Shown piece by piece: positions 7,517 through 14,784 of a stretch of DNA of 64,000 bases (positions are counted from its first letter, which is position 1; each line of letters begins with the position of its first letter). The notes beneath the pieces were generated by a model. It saw only the letters and a program-made list of their open reading frames with translations, was not told where the DNA came from and did not search any database. A program made the position numbers and the translations under genes. Origin of the DNA: Thiobacillus sp. (GTDB lineage Bacteria; Pseudomonadota; Gammaproteobacteria; Burkholderiales; Thiobacillaceae); NCBI GenBank assembly GCA_021166845.1, contig JAJPEP010000078.1, positions 1 through 64,000 on the forward strand. The letters are read 5' to 3'.

Positions 7517-8536
7517 ATGAAGCGCCACGGCCATCTTTTCGAGCGCGCGTTCAGCCCGGAGAACCTGCACGCCGCCTATCTGGACGCCAGGAAGAACAAG
7601 CGCGCGACCCGTTCGTGCTTCGGTTTCGAGAAGCGCCTTGGCGCGGGCCTGGCCGAGCTTCGCGAGCAGCTGCACGCCGGCACCTACGCGCCGCTTCCGT
7701 GCAACACTTTCCGCGTCTATGAGCCGAAGCCGCGCCTGATCCACGCACCGGCATTCCGCGACCGCGTGGTGCAGCACGCGATATACCGCGTGATCCAGCC
7801 AATCTTCGACGCCGGCTTCATCGATCAGAGCTTTGCCTGCCGCCCCGGCAAGGGCACGCACGCCGCCGCCGACTACGTGCAGGCCGCGCTGCGGCAGGCG
7901 CCGCGCGACAGCTACCTGCTGCAGCTCGACATCCGCAAGTTCTACTACAGCATCGACCGCACCATACTGCGCGCGCTGATCGAGCGCAAGATCAAGGATG
8001 CGCGCCTGGTCGAGGTGATGATGCAGTTCGCCGCCACGGGCGATCCGGTCGGCGTGCCGATCGGTAACCTGTTGAGCCAGATCTACGCGCTGATCTATCT
8101 GAACCCGCTCGACCACTACGTGAAACGCGAACTCGGTGTGCGCCATTACGCGCGCTATGTCGACGACTTCGTGCTGATCGGCGTCAGTCGCGAGCAGGCG
8201 CTGGAATATCGCGCCGAGATCGTCGGCTTCCTGGCCGACCGCCTGCGCCTGGCGCTGTCGAAAAGCACCATCGCCCGCGTGACGCGCGGCAGCAACTTCG
8301 TCGGCTACCGCACCTGGGCCGGCCGCCGCTTCGTGCGCCGCCACGCGCTCTACACCTTCCGCCGAGCCGCCGCCCGCGACCGGCTTGAATCCGTTGTTTC
8401 ATCCATGGGGCACGCTCGCCGAACAGCTTCTCGCGGCCACATGCTCCGCACCCTGGAGAAAAACCATGCCAACCTCTATCGTCGCCTACCGCAAAGCCTC
8501 AGACCAATACAGCACCTACCAGCTCGACGCGGTTGA
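7517..8536 (+). CDS. DGR reverse transcriptase
   Basis: This 339-residue protein copies the template RNA with adenine-specific errors. Visible motifs include YEPKPRLIHAPAFRDRVVQHA, FACRPGKGTHAA, LLQLDIRKFYYSID (first catalytic Asp), the DGR-type IGNLLSQ (residues 182-188, in place of the QG of retroviral enzymes), YVDD (214-217) and SNFVGYRTW. The C-terminus (SSMGHARRTASRGHMLRTL) matches the family end, so the enzyme appears complete. The start at 7517 is chosen because MKRHGHLFERAFSPENL is the usual N-terminus; upstream codons overlap spacer sequence. The last 71 bases overlap the next gene in a different frame. Confidence 0.95.
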   Translation: MKRHGHLFERAFSPENLHAAYLDARKNKRATRSCFGFEKRLGAGLAELREQLHAGTYAPLPCNTFRVYEPKPRLIHAPAFRDRVVQHAIYRVIQPIFDAGFIDQSFACRPGKGTHAAADYVQAALRQAPRDSYLLQLDIRKFYYSIDRTILRALIERKIKDARLVEVMMQFAATGDPVGVPIGNLLSQIYALIYLNPLDHYVKRELGVRHYARYVDDFVLIGVSREQALEYRAEIVGFLADRLRLALSKSTIARVTRGSNFVGYRTWAGRRFVRRHALYTFRRAAARDRLESVVSSMGHARRTASRGHMLRTLEKNHANLYRRLPQSLRPIQHLPARRG

Positions 8537-8903
8537 CGCCACCGAGCTGTGCGCGATCGACGGCGTAACCTACGTCGCCGTGCCGGACGCCGCCGCGCTG
8601 CCGCCCCAGTCCGCACAGATCGCCGCCAGCGTGGCGGTGGTGGTGCCCGACGCGGTGCTCGCCGCCGCGATCAAGGCCGCCAGCCCGCACGTGCAGCTGA
8701 TCGACCAGCGCATGCGCGAGATGATCCGCGAGAGCTACGACCTGGAAACCGAACTGAAGTACGCCCGGTTCGGGGTGGGCGCGGCGATGGGGATGTATTC
8801 GCCCAGCATCGACGAGATCCAGGAGATCACGGTATACGGAGAATTCGTCGAGAGCGTGCGGCAGTGGGGGCGCGCGGAGCGGGCGAAGCTGGGCTTGATT
8901 TGA
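8466..8903 (+). CDS. Phage protein of unknown function, overlapping the RT gene
   Basis: The 145-residue product starts at an ATG with GGAG nine bases upstream, inside the reverse transcriptase coding region (71-base overlap). The N-terminal half is beta/Ala-rich (LCAIDGVTYVAVPDAAALP). The C-terminal half is helical and charged (LIDQRMREMIRESYDLETELKYARFGVGAAMG...IQEITVYGEFVESVRQW). No signal or membrane segment is seen. It leads a three-gene run of unknown virion-type proteins ending at the terminator at 9765. It may be part of the receptor-binding assembly, but this is an inference from position. Confidence 0.65.
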   Translation: MPTSIVAYRKASDQYSTYQLDAVDATELCAIDGVTYVAVPDAAALPPQSAQIAASVAVVVPDAVLAAAIKAASPHVQLIDQRMREMIRESYDLETELKYARFGVGAAMGMYSPSIDEIQEITVYGEFVESVRQWGRAERAKLGLI

Positions 8904-8904
8904 C

Positions 8905-9423
8905 ATGACCGGCATGCTGATCGGATCGCCATCAAGTTTCGTCGGCGCCTCGTATGTGGGCGGCGCGGCGTGGGTTGCGGTATCGCCGTCATCCGGAGTG
9001 ATTGCCGTCCTTGGCAACACCCCATCGATCAGCCAGCCGATCCTGGCCGCGCCTGCTGTCGGCACGGTCGTGCTGTCCGGCAACGCCCCGGCGATCTCGC
9101 AGCCGCGCACCATCGCCCCCGGCGTCGGCGGCTACGACATCCTCGGCAACGCCCCGTCGATCCTCCAGCCGCGCACGGTGGCGCCGGCGTCCGGCGCTTT
9201 GCTGTGGACCGGAAAGGTTCCGACGTTTGGCTTGATCGCCGACCCTGTAATCGGCGGTCGGCTCTACCTGGTTCCGCCGGAGAATTGGCTCTACGCCGTC
9301 GCGCGTGAAAACCGCATCTACGCCGTGGCGCCGGAAAACCGCATCTACGCCGTTGCGCCGGAAAACCGCATTCACATCGTGCCGCGCGAAAACCGTATCC
9401 ACACCATAAAGGACTCGTCATGA
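8905..9423 (+). CDS. Phage repeat protein, probable structural
   Basis: This 172-residue protein is made of two kinds of internal repeats. Residues about 30-95 hold three copies of a unit like LGNAPSILQPRTVAPASG, and residues about 130-165 hold four copies of a 9-residue unit like ENRIYAVAP. Such short Gly/Pro and charged repeats are typical of fibre-like or decoration structures on virions. There is no signal peptide. It overlaps the next gene by four bases (ATGA) and is one base after the previous stop. No family was recognised. Confidence 0.6.
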   Translation: MTGMLIGSPSSFVGASYVGGAAWVAVSPSSGVIAVLGNTPSISQPILAAPAVGTVVLSGNAPAISQPRTIAPGVGGYDILGNAPSILQPRTVAPASGALLWTGKVPTFGLIADPVIGGRLYLVPPENWLYAVARENRIYAVAPENRIYAVAPENRIHIVPRENRIHTIKDSS

Positions 9424-9743
9424 CCGGATTTATCGGCAACATCATCAAAAAAGACCCGGACGCCGTGCTGACCTACGGCATTGCCTGGGGCGACTGGCTC
9501 GGCACCCGCACCATCGCCAGCGCCGTGTGGACGGTGCCGGACGGCATCACCAAGGGCGCGGAATCGATCAACGGCGCGATCCTGGTGGATGACGACGGCG
9601 TGAGCCACGCCGCCGGCACAGTAGCGCTGGTGGTGCTGTCCGGCTGCACGGCCGGCGTGAACTACACCGCCACCTGCCGGTTGACCACCACCGACGGCGA
9701 CGTGGACGATCGCAGCATTGTGATTGCGTGCGTGGATCGGTGA
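9420..9743 (+). CDS. Small phage structural-type protein (possible fibre adaptor)
   Basis: The 107-residue product begins FIGNIIKKDPDAVLTYGIAWGDWLGTRTIASAVWTVPDGI and continues with alternating beta-type stretches (SHAAGTVALVVLSGCTAGVNYTATCRLTTTDG). This resembles small immunoglobulin-like proteins that tailed phages place near tail-fibre genes, sometimes annotated as fibre-tail adaptors. It ends the transcription unit: a palindrome overlaps its last base and a terminator follows. The specific role is inferred. Confidence 0.55.
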   Translation: MTGFIGNIIKKDPDAVLTYGIAWGDWLGTRTIASAVWTVPDGITKGAESINGAILVDDDGVSHAAGTVALVVLSGCTAGVNYTATCRLTTTDGDVDDRSIVIACVDR

Positions 9744-9764
9744 TCCGTTACGCGCGTAACGGAT
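9743..9764. repeat. Perfect 22-bp palindrome
   Basis: The sequence reads identically on both strands, with ATCCGTTACGC as the half-site. It overlaps the last base of the preceding gene and abuts the terminator. It could be a protein-binding site or a second stem in the terminator region; there is no T-run directly after it. Confidence 0.6.
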
Positions 9765-9792
9765 AAAAGCCCGCCGCGTGCGGGCTTTTTTA
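9765..9792 (+). terminator. Rho-independent terminator
   Basis: AGCCCGC and GCGGGCT form a 7-bp stem around CGCGT, preceded by AAA and followed by six T residues. It closes the lysis/DGR unit ahead of the capsid operon. Confidence 0.85.
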
Positions 9793-9804
9793 CGCCCCAA
9801 AACA

Positions 9805-9835
9805 TGCGGAAATTTTTCCCCATGTTCAACCCTTG
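9805..9835 (+). promoter_or_regulatory. Repeated 31-bp upstream element, copy 2
   Basis: This is the second copy of the element at 574-604 (28 of 31 identical), including the GGAAA-TTTCC palindrome. It lies just after a terminator and ends 44 bp before the protease start, the position expected for the promoter of the capsid and tail operon. The activator or polymerase used is unknown. Confidence 0.5.
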
Positions 9836-9879
9836 CCGCGCTTGCAACACTTCGTCCCAGTTCATACGAGGCGAAGACG

Positions 9880-11004
9880 ATGCCAAAAAGCTGGTTCACT
9901 GTTCAGGCACTTGCCGACGGGCGCACGGCCCAGGTGGCGGTGCGCGGCTACATCGGCGAGTGGGGTGTTACCGATCGTGATTTCATCGCGGCGGTGGAAG
10001 CCTTCGGCGAGGTCGACACCATCGAGGTGGCGATCAATTCGCGCGGCGGCGAGGTCGATCACGCGCTGTCGATTTTCAATTTCCTGAAAAACCATCCGGC
10101 CAAGGTCAACATGCGCGTGGACGGGGTGGCGATGTCTGCGGCCTCGATCATCCTGATGGCGGGCGACGATATTGCGATGCCGGCGAACGCGATTTTGATG
10201 ATCCATTCGCCGTCGTCGTTTGCGCTGGGCAATGCGGCCGACCTGCGCCAGGCGGCGGATGTGCTGGACACCTTCGAGTCGGCGCTGCTGGAAACCTATC
10301 AGGCGCGCTCCGGCAAGACCGTGGACGAGCTGAAGACGATGCTGGACGACGAAACCTTCATGACCGCCAAGGAAGCGCTGGCGCATGGCTTTGCCGACCG
10401 CGTGATTCCGCTCAAGGCGGAAGCCCGCGCGGCTTCGGCGGTGGCCTACGCCGCCGCGCTGAACATTCCGCTGGACGTGCTGGTGCGGGCGCAGGCCGAG
10501 GCGCTGGCTTCCGAGTCCGATCCGGCTTCGACCGAGCCTGCGGCGCCGGCACCTGAAGCCGATCCGGCTTCGCCCGAGGCTGCCGCTGCCGCTGCCGCCG
10601 CCCTGGCCGCCGCCGCGATCGAGCCGCCCGCCGAAAGCCTCTCCGCCCACATCGCCACCGCTGCCGCAACCGCCGGCCTTTCCGACTTCATCCCCTGCTT
10701 CGCGCTCGACGCCACGCTGACCGATGCGCCGACGGTGCGGCAGGCGATGGCGGATGCGCGCGAGGTGTTCGATCTGTGCAACCTGGTGGGGCAGACGGAG
10801 CAGGCCGAGCCGCTGATTCGCAAGCGCGCGACGCTGGCGGAAGCCCGCAAGGTGCTGCAGGCGCGCATGGCGGAGATCGATGAGGCCAGCCACACCGACA
10901 GCACCGCATCGCCGCAAGGCAAGCCGGCTGCCGCAGCGACCGCCGCCGCAGTCAGCACGTCCAGCATCTGGGAGTCCCGCCGCAAGGCCGGCGCCCGTTC
11001 ATAA
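9880..11004 (+). CDS. ClpP-type prohead maturation protease with scaffold-like tail
   Basis: The 374-residue protein has a ClpP/S49-like protease domain in residues 1-190 (VAINSRGGEVDHALSIFNFL), with nucleophile Ser86 in GVAMSAAS and His109 in LMIHSPSS. The Ala/Pro/Glu-rich C-terminal half (residues 200-374) has the composition of an assembly scaffold, as in lambda gpC/Nu3. It precedes decoration protein and capsid genes as expected. The start at 9880 excludes in-frame upstream codons that overlap the regulatory element. The enzyme probably degrades the scaffold during head maturation. Confidence 0.92.
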   Translation: MPKSWFTVQALADGRTAQVAVRGYIGEWGVTDRDFIAAVEAFGEVDTIEVAINSRGGEVDHALSIFNFLKNHPAKVNMRVDGVAMSAASIILMAGDDIAMPANAILMIHSPSSFALGNAADLRQAADVLDTFESALLETYQARSGKTVDELKTMLDDETFMTAKEALAHGFADRVIPLKAEARAASAVAYAAALNIPLDVLVRAQAEALASESDPASTEPAAPAPEADPASPEAAAAAAAALAAAAIEPPAESLSAHIATAAATAGLSDFIPCFALDATLTDAPTVRQAMADAREVFDLCNLVGQTEQAEPLIRKRATLAEARKVLQARMAEIDEASHTDSTASPQGKPAAAATAAAVSTSSIWESRRKAGARS

Positions 11005-11034
11005 CCCGTAATCCTTCAAACAGGAGAAACCCTC

Positions 11035-11379
11035 ATGGCACTTACCGAAACCCTCCATGCCGGCGAGTTCATCGTCAGCGAAGCAAACGGCACCCGCAGC
11101 CGCGAAGAAGTCACCGTTGCCGCCGCCGCCGCCGCGCTGCCCGCCGGCCAGGTGCTGGGCAAGATCACCGCCAGCGGCCTCTACGTCGCCTACAGCAACG
11201 TGGCCGTCGACGGCTCCGAAGTGGCCGCCGCGATTCTCTATGCGCCGCTGGCCGATTCGGCCGCAGACCAAAAAGCGGCGGTAATCGTGCGCGACGCCGA
11301 GGTGGACGAAAGCCTGCTGACCGGGCTGGATGCTACCGGCATCGCCGACCTTGCCGCGCTCGGCATCGTGATGCGTTAA
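11035..11379 (+). CDS. Head decoration protein (lambda gpD-like)
   Basis: The 114-residue protein has the gpD-type layout: an N-terminal HAGEFIVSEANGTRSREEVTV followed by beta-rich sequence ending in DESLLTGLDATGIADLAALGIVMR. gpD trimers stabilise expanded capsids from the outside. It is preceded by CAGGAGAAA and lies between the protease and capsid genes as in lambda. Intact. Confidence 0.88.
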   Translation: MALTETLHAGEFIVSEANGTRSREEVTVAAAAAALPAGQVLGKITASGLYVAYSNVAVDGSEVAAAILYAPLADSAADQKAAVIVRDAEVDESLLTGLDATGIADLAALGIVMR

Positions 11380-11411
11380 GCCCACCCATTACTCATATTT
11401 AGGAGCCTGCT

Positions 11412-12407
11412 ATGCCCAGTCTGGATATTTTCAACGACGACGCCTTTTCGATGGTGAGCCTCACCAAGGCGATCAACACCGGCGACCACCTGCCGCAACG
11501 CCTGGCCGAACTCGGCCTGTTCTCGGAAGAAGGCATCACCACCACCAGCGCGATGATCGAGCAGAAGGGCGAGACGCTTTCGCTGGTCCCTGCCGGCACG
11601 CGCGGCGCGCCGGCCGACAACACGTCGGGCGACAAGGCCAAGCTGATCCCGTTCCCCACCGTGCACCTGCCGCAGCGCAGCACGGTGCTGGCCGATTCGA
11701 TCCAGAACCTGCGTTCGTTCGGCAGCGAAACTGAAGTGGAAACGGTGCAGACGGTGGTGAACAAGCGGCTGGAAAAGCTGCGCCGCAACATCGACGCCAC
11801 CATCGAATACCACCGCATGGGCGCGATCAAGGGCCAGGTGCTCGATGCCGACGGCACCAGCGTGCTGCTCGATCTCTACACCGCGTTCGGCGTGTCGCAG
11901 CAGACCCAGGCCATGGCGCTGGCAACCACTACCACCAAGGTGCGCGACTTGATCGTCAAGGCCAAGCGCAAGGCGGAAGACGCGCTGGGCGCTCAGATGT
12001 ATCGCGGCATGCGCGCCTTCTGTTCGGCGGACTTCTTCGATGCCTTCGTTTCGCATCCCGCGGTCGAGGCGGCCTACGACCGCTGGATGAACGGCGAATT
12101 CCTGCGCGCCGACGTGCGCAGCGGCTTCTATCACGGCGGCGTGTTCTGGGAAGAGTACCGCGGCACGGTCGGCGCCGTTCCCTTCATCGCGTCCGGCGAC
12201 GCTTATCTGGTCCCGGAAGGCGTGCCCGACCTGTTCGTCACGAACTACGCCCCGGCCGACTACGAGGAGACGGTCAACACCATCGGGCTGCCCTACTACG
12301 CCAAGCAGGAACAGATGCGCATGGGCAAGGGCCGCGAGATCGAAGCGCAGTCCAACCCGCTGTGCCTCAACACCCGTCCGCGCGCCATCATCAAGCTGAC
12401 CGCGTAA
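11412..12407 (+). CDS. Major capsid protein (lambda gpE family)
   Basis: The 331-residue protein matches gpE-family capsid proteins in size and motifs: IFNDDAFSMVSLTKAINTGDHLPQRLAELGLF at the N-terminus, the RRNIDATIEYHRMGAIKGQVLDADG central segment, and a C-terminal EEYRGTVGAVPFIASGDAYLVPEGVPDLFVTNYAPADYEETVNT region. It forms the icosahedral shell with an HK97-type fold. It follows the decoration gene and precedes joining proteins. Intact, with AGGAG before the ATG. Confidence 0.95.
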   Translation: MPSLDIFNDDAFSMVSLTKAINTGDHLPQRLAELGLFSEEGITTTSAMIEQKGETLSLVPAGTRGAPADNTSGDKAKLIPFPTVHLPQRSTVLADSIQNLRSFGSETEVETVQTVVNKRLEKLRRNIDATIEYHRMGAIKGQVLDADGTSVLLDLYTAFGVSQQTQAMALATTTTKVRDLIVKAKRKAEDALGAQMYRGMRAFCSADFFDAFVSHPAVEAAYDRWMNGEFLRADVRSGFYHGGVFWEEYRGTVGAVPFIASGDAYLVPEGVPDLFVTNYAPADYEETVNTIGLPYYAKQEQMRMGKGREIEAQSNPLCLNTRPRAIIKLTA

Positions 12408-12414
12408 TCCAGCC

Positions 12415-12753
12415 ATGGCCCAGCCCGCCTTCGCAGCCGTGCAAGCCCGCGCCGAGGAGTCCGCATTGCGCCGTCTGGCCAATGCGCGGCTGCTGGCCGG
12501 CACGGTTGCGTTCGATTGCCTGCTGGTGCAGGAATCGCACCCGCTCGGCCTGTACGGCGAGATGGGCGAGCTGCGCAGCACGATGCGGCTGCCGCGGGCG
12601 GATCTTCCGCCCGGCGTGCAGCGCGACACGCTGATCAGCTACGACCCGGCCAGCTACAGCGTGGATGAAATGCTGGCGAAACGCCCGTCCGAATTCCATG
12701 TGGACGCCATCGACCCCTACGGCGCGCATGGCGTGAAGGTGTGGCTGCGATGA
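12415..12753 (+). CDS. Head-tail joining protein
   Basis: The 112-residue protein directly downstream of the capsid gene has no signal or membrane segment. The segment LAKRPSEFHVDAIDPYGAHGVKVWLR at the C-terminus is typical of small phage proteins (gpFII-like region) that close the head and attach the tail. It overlaps the next gene by four bases (ATGA). The role is assigned mainly from position and size. Confidence 0.6.
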   Translation: MAQPAFAAVQARAEESALRRLANARLLAGTVAFDCLLVQESHPLGLYGEMGELRSTMRLPRADLPPGVQRDTLISYDPASYSVDEMLAKRPSEFHVDAIDPYGAHGVKVWLR

Positions 12754-13217
12754 GCACGGCGCTGCAAACGGCCATGGCCGAACTGGAAGCGCGCCTGGCG
12801 CTGATCGGCACGGCCAGCGGGTTCAACACGAATCTTGGCGCGAGCATGCGTGAGGCCGGCGCGTATCTGGACGAGTCGGACGCGCCGTGCATGGCGCTGT
12901 ACGAAGCCAAGCCGGGCGACGACGGCGTGATGATGGTTCCGGCCGGGACGCAGACCGCGTGCGGGCAGGAGTTTGCGGTGCGCTACATGGTGCAGGCATA
13001 CGTGAAGCGCAGCGAATCGCAGACGCCGCTGGTGGTTGCCGAAGCCGCTGCGCAGGACATCATGCGCGCGCTGATGGGCGCCAACCGCGGCGCGCTGGCC
13101 GGCGCCAAGGGCCACCGCATCGAAGGCCACGGGCGCGGACTCACGCCGAAGGGCGGCAACGTCATTCCGGTGCTGGTGTACGGCGCCCTCACCGTGAGCG
13201 AAGGAATTTACCAATGA
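12750..13217 (+). CDS. Tail terminator / minor tail protein
   Basis: The 155-residue product occupies the position of lambda Z/U tail-completion genes, between the joining protein and the tail tube. Alternating strands and helices (QEFAVRYMVQAYVKRSESQTPLVVAEAAAQDIMRAL) and a C-terminal GGNVIPVLVYGALTVSEGIYQ fit a tail-terminator fold that caps the tail tube and binds the head. The start at 12750 (ATGA overlap) is preferred to the GTG at 12741. The evidence is moderate. Confidence 0.6.
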   Translation: MSTALQTAMAELEARLALIGTASGFNTNLGASMREAGAYLDESDAPCMALYEAKPGDDGVMMVPAGTQTACGQEFAVRYMVQAYVKRSESQTPLVVAEAAAQDIMRALMGANRGALAGAKGHRIEGHGRGLTPKGGNVIPVLVYGALTVSEGIYQ

Positions 13218-13420
13218 AAATCGTACTGACCGCAGAGCACGAGCACGCCGGCCGCGTTTGCGATCCCGGCAGCGAACTGACGCTGACCGACGCCGAAGCC
13301 GCCGCGCTGATCAACGCCGGCAAGGCCAAGCCGGCGACGGCTGCCACTTCCCACACGGCCAGGGCCGCAGCCGCGCCCAAGGCCATTGAATCCACCCAAG
13401 ACAAGGAGCAGCAAGCATGA
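13214..13420 (+). CDS. Small phage protein of the tail module
   Basis: This 68-residue protein begins MKIVLTAEHEHAGRVCDPGSELTLTDAEAAALINAGKAKPA, the pattern of small phage proteins of DUF7210/gp-like type with a single beta-sandwich core and an acidic loop. The C-terminus is Ala-rich and disordered. It overlaps both neighbours by four bases, so it is translated as part of the tail operon. Function unknown; comparable proteins are often called head-tail or tail accessory proteins. Confidence 0.6.
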   Translation: MKIVLTAEHEHAGRVCDPGSELTLTDAEAAALINAGKAKPATAATSHTARAAAAPKAIESTQDKEQQA

Positions 13421-14187
13421 TTCTCACCGGACAAGGCCCCATCTACATGGGCACCTACGACCCCATCAACGGCAAGGCGGCCAGCGGATTCCTCACCGGC
13501 GTGACGGCGATCGGCTGCGCGAACTCGGAGTTTTCGACCAGCTTCACCCGCAGCACCAAGAAGATCAAGGAAACCTGCTCGGGCAACAAGCTCGACTATG
13601 CCGAGATCGAGACCGAGAAGGCCGCCGAAGTCACCCTGACCATGATCGACGTCGACAAAAAGACCCTCGGCGCGGCGTTGAGCGGAACCTTGTCGGCGGT
13701 CGCCGGCAGCACGGTGACGGCGGAAGAACTCCCCACCATGGCGGTGGGCGAAACGGTTTCACTGAAATACACCGACGTGTCGGCGGTGGTCATCACCGAC
13801 AGCACCGGCGCCCCGCTGACCCTGGTCGAAAACACCGATTACGTGGTCACCAGCGCCGCCCACGGGCTGGTCAGCTTCATCAACGTCGGCACCTACGTGC
13901 AGCCGTTCAAGGCCGCCTACACCTACGCCGCGCAGGGCAACATCACCGCGTTCACCGCGGCCAGCGTCGAGCGCGGCCTGCTCTACCAGGGCATCAACAC
14001 CCACGACGGCCTGAAGTACAAGCTGGTGATCCCGCGCATCTCGTTCGGCCTCGACGGCTCGATCAACTGGATCTCCAGCGAGGAATCGCCGGTCACCCTC
14101 AAGGGTTCGATGCTGTACGTGCCGGAATACGCCAACGACCTGGTGCAGGGCCCGTTCATGCGGATGGCCGGCGCGCTGGTGGCGTAA
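13417..14187 (+). CDS. Major tail tube protein
   Basis: The 256-residue protein has tail-tube character: a beta-rich N-terminal part (FLTGVTAIGCANSEFSTSFTRSTKKIKETC) and an Ig-like central segment (KYTDVSAVVITDSTGAPLTLVENTDYVV). It ends with GLKYKLVIPRISFGLDGSINWISSEESPVTLKGSMLYVP, which resembles siphovirus tube subunits. Subunits stack as rings along the tape measure. Its position just ahead of the tail chaperones and tape measure supports the call. Confidence 0.8.
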   Translation: MILTGQGPIYMGTYDPINGKAASGFLTGVTAIGCANSEFSTSFTRSTKKIKETCSGNKLDYAEIETEKAAEVTLTMIDVDKKTLGAALSGTLSAVAGSTVTAEELPTMAVGETVSLKYTDVSAVVITDSTGAPLTLVENTDYVVTSAAHGLVSFINVGTYVQPFKAAYTYAAQGNITAFTAASVERGLLYQGINTHDGLKYKLVIPRISFGLDGSINWISSEESPVTLKGSMLYVPEYANDLVQGPFMRMAGALVA

Positions 14188-14190
14188 GCG

Positions 14191-14619
14191 ATGGGCGAAG
14201 CGATCGACCTGAAGGAACTCGATGCGCTGGCCAATGCGCCGCTGACCGTGACGGTCGGCGGGCGCATGGTGCCCGTCACACCGGTGCGGGTGGCGGAACT
14301 GCCGGCGATGTTGCGCGCCTGCGAGCCGATTTTCTCGCAACTGGCGGGCGGCGACGTGGCGGCGGCCTTGCTGCACAACCCGGACGCGGCTATCTCCGCC
14401 ATCGCGGTGGGGGCGCGCCTGGCGCGCGCCGACATCGACGCGCTGGCGCTGGATGAGTTGATCGAACTGGGCGGCGCGGTGATGCAGGTAAACGCGGATT
14501 TTTTCGCCCGAAGGCTGGCCCCGGCGTTCGTGGCGGCCAGCGAAAGGGTGACAAAGGCGCTGGGTGGTTCGACGCCGTGGCCCAACTTGTCCGGGCAGGA
14601 TTCGCCACCGCCGATGTGA
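14191..14619 (+). CDS. Tail assembly chaperone (gpG-like)
   Basis: The 142-residue protein lies between the tail tube and tape measure, where lambda encodes G and G-T. It contains LTVTVGGRMVPVTPVRVAELPAMLRACEPIFSQLAGGD and a helical, Ala-rich centre, as in chaperones that coat the tape measure during tail assembly. A second short frame overlaps its end in the -1 register and continues to 14771, the arrangement that makes a frameshifted longer chaperone in many siphoviruses. No standard slippery heptamer is obvious in the overlap. Confidence 0.7.
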   Translation: MGEAIDLKELDALANAPLTVTVGGRMVPVTPVRVAELPAMLRACEPIFSQLAGGDVAAALLHNPDAAISAIAVGARLARADIDALALDELIELGGAVMQVNADFFARRLAPAFVAASERVTKALGGSTPWPNLSGQDSPPPM

Positions 14620-14771
14620 TGCAGATGACGCTCGCGCAGTTCAACGGCTTTTCGGCAGCCGTGGCGCGCGACGACAAACGACGCTTCGCCGACGCCTGCG
14701 CCAGTACGCGCATTGGCGTGGCGGAAGAAAAAAGCTACCGCAAGGTAATGGATAAGCTGGACAACGACTGA
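14577..14771 (+). CDS. Tail chaperone C-terminal frame (gpT-like), probable frameshift product
   Basis: This frame of up to 64 codons (from GTG at 14577) encodes AQLVRAGFATADVMQMTLAQFNGFSAAVARDDKRRF, a helical basic segment typical of gpT-like chaperone tails. It overlaps the upstream gene by 43 bases in the -1 frame, and the -1 frame stays open for some distance upstream (through GWFDAVAQLV), so a fusion by frameshift is possible. Independent translation from the GTG has no good ribosome site. The mode of expression is therefore uncertain. Confidence 0.6.
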   Translation: MAQLVRAGFATADVMQMTLAQFNGFSAAVARDDKRRFADACASTRIGVAEEKSYRKVMDKLDND

Positions 14772-14784
14772 GCCGCACTCCAAC

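Noticed and set aside
8385-8536. Frameshift at the end of the reverse transcriptase
   Set aside because: The C-terminal SSMGHARRTASRGHMLRTL fits the family end, so the overlap with the next gene is genuine rather than a damaged RT.
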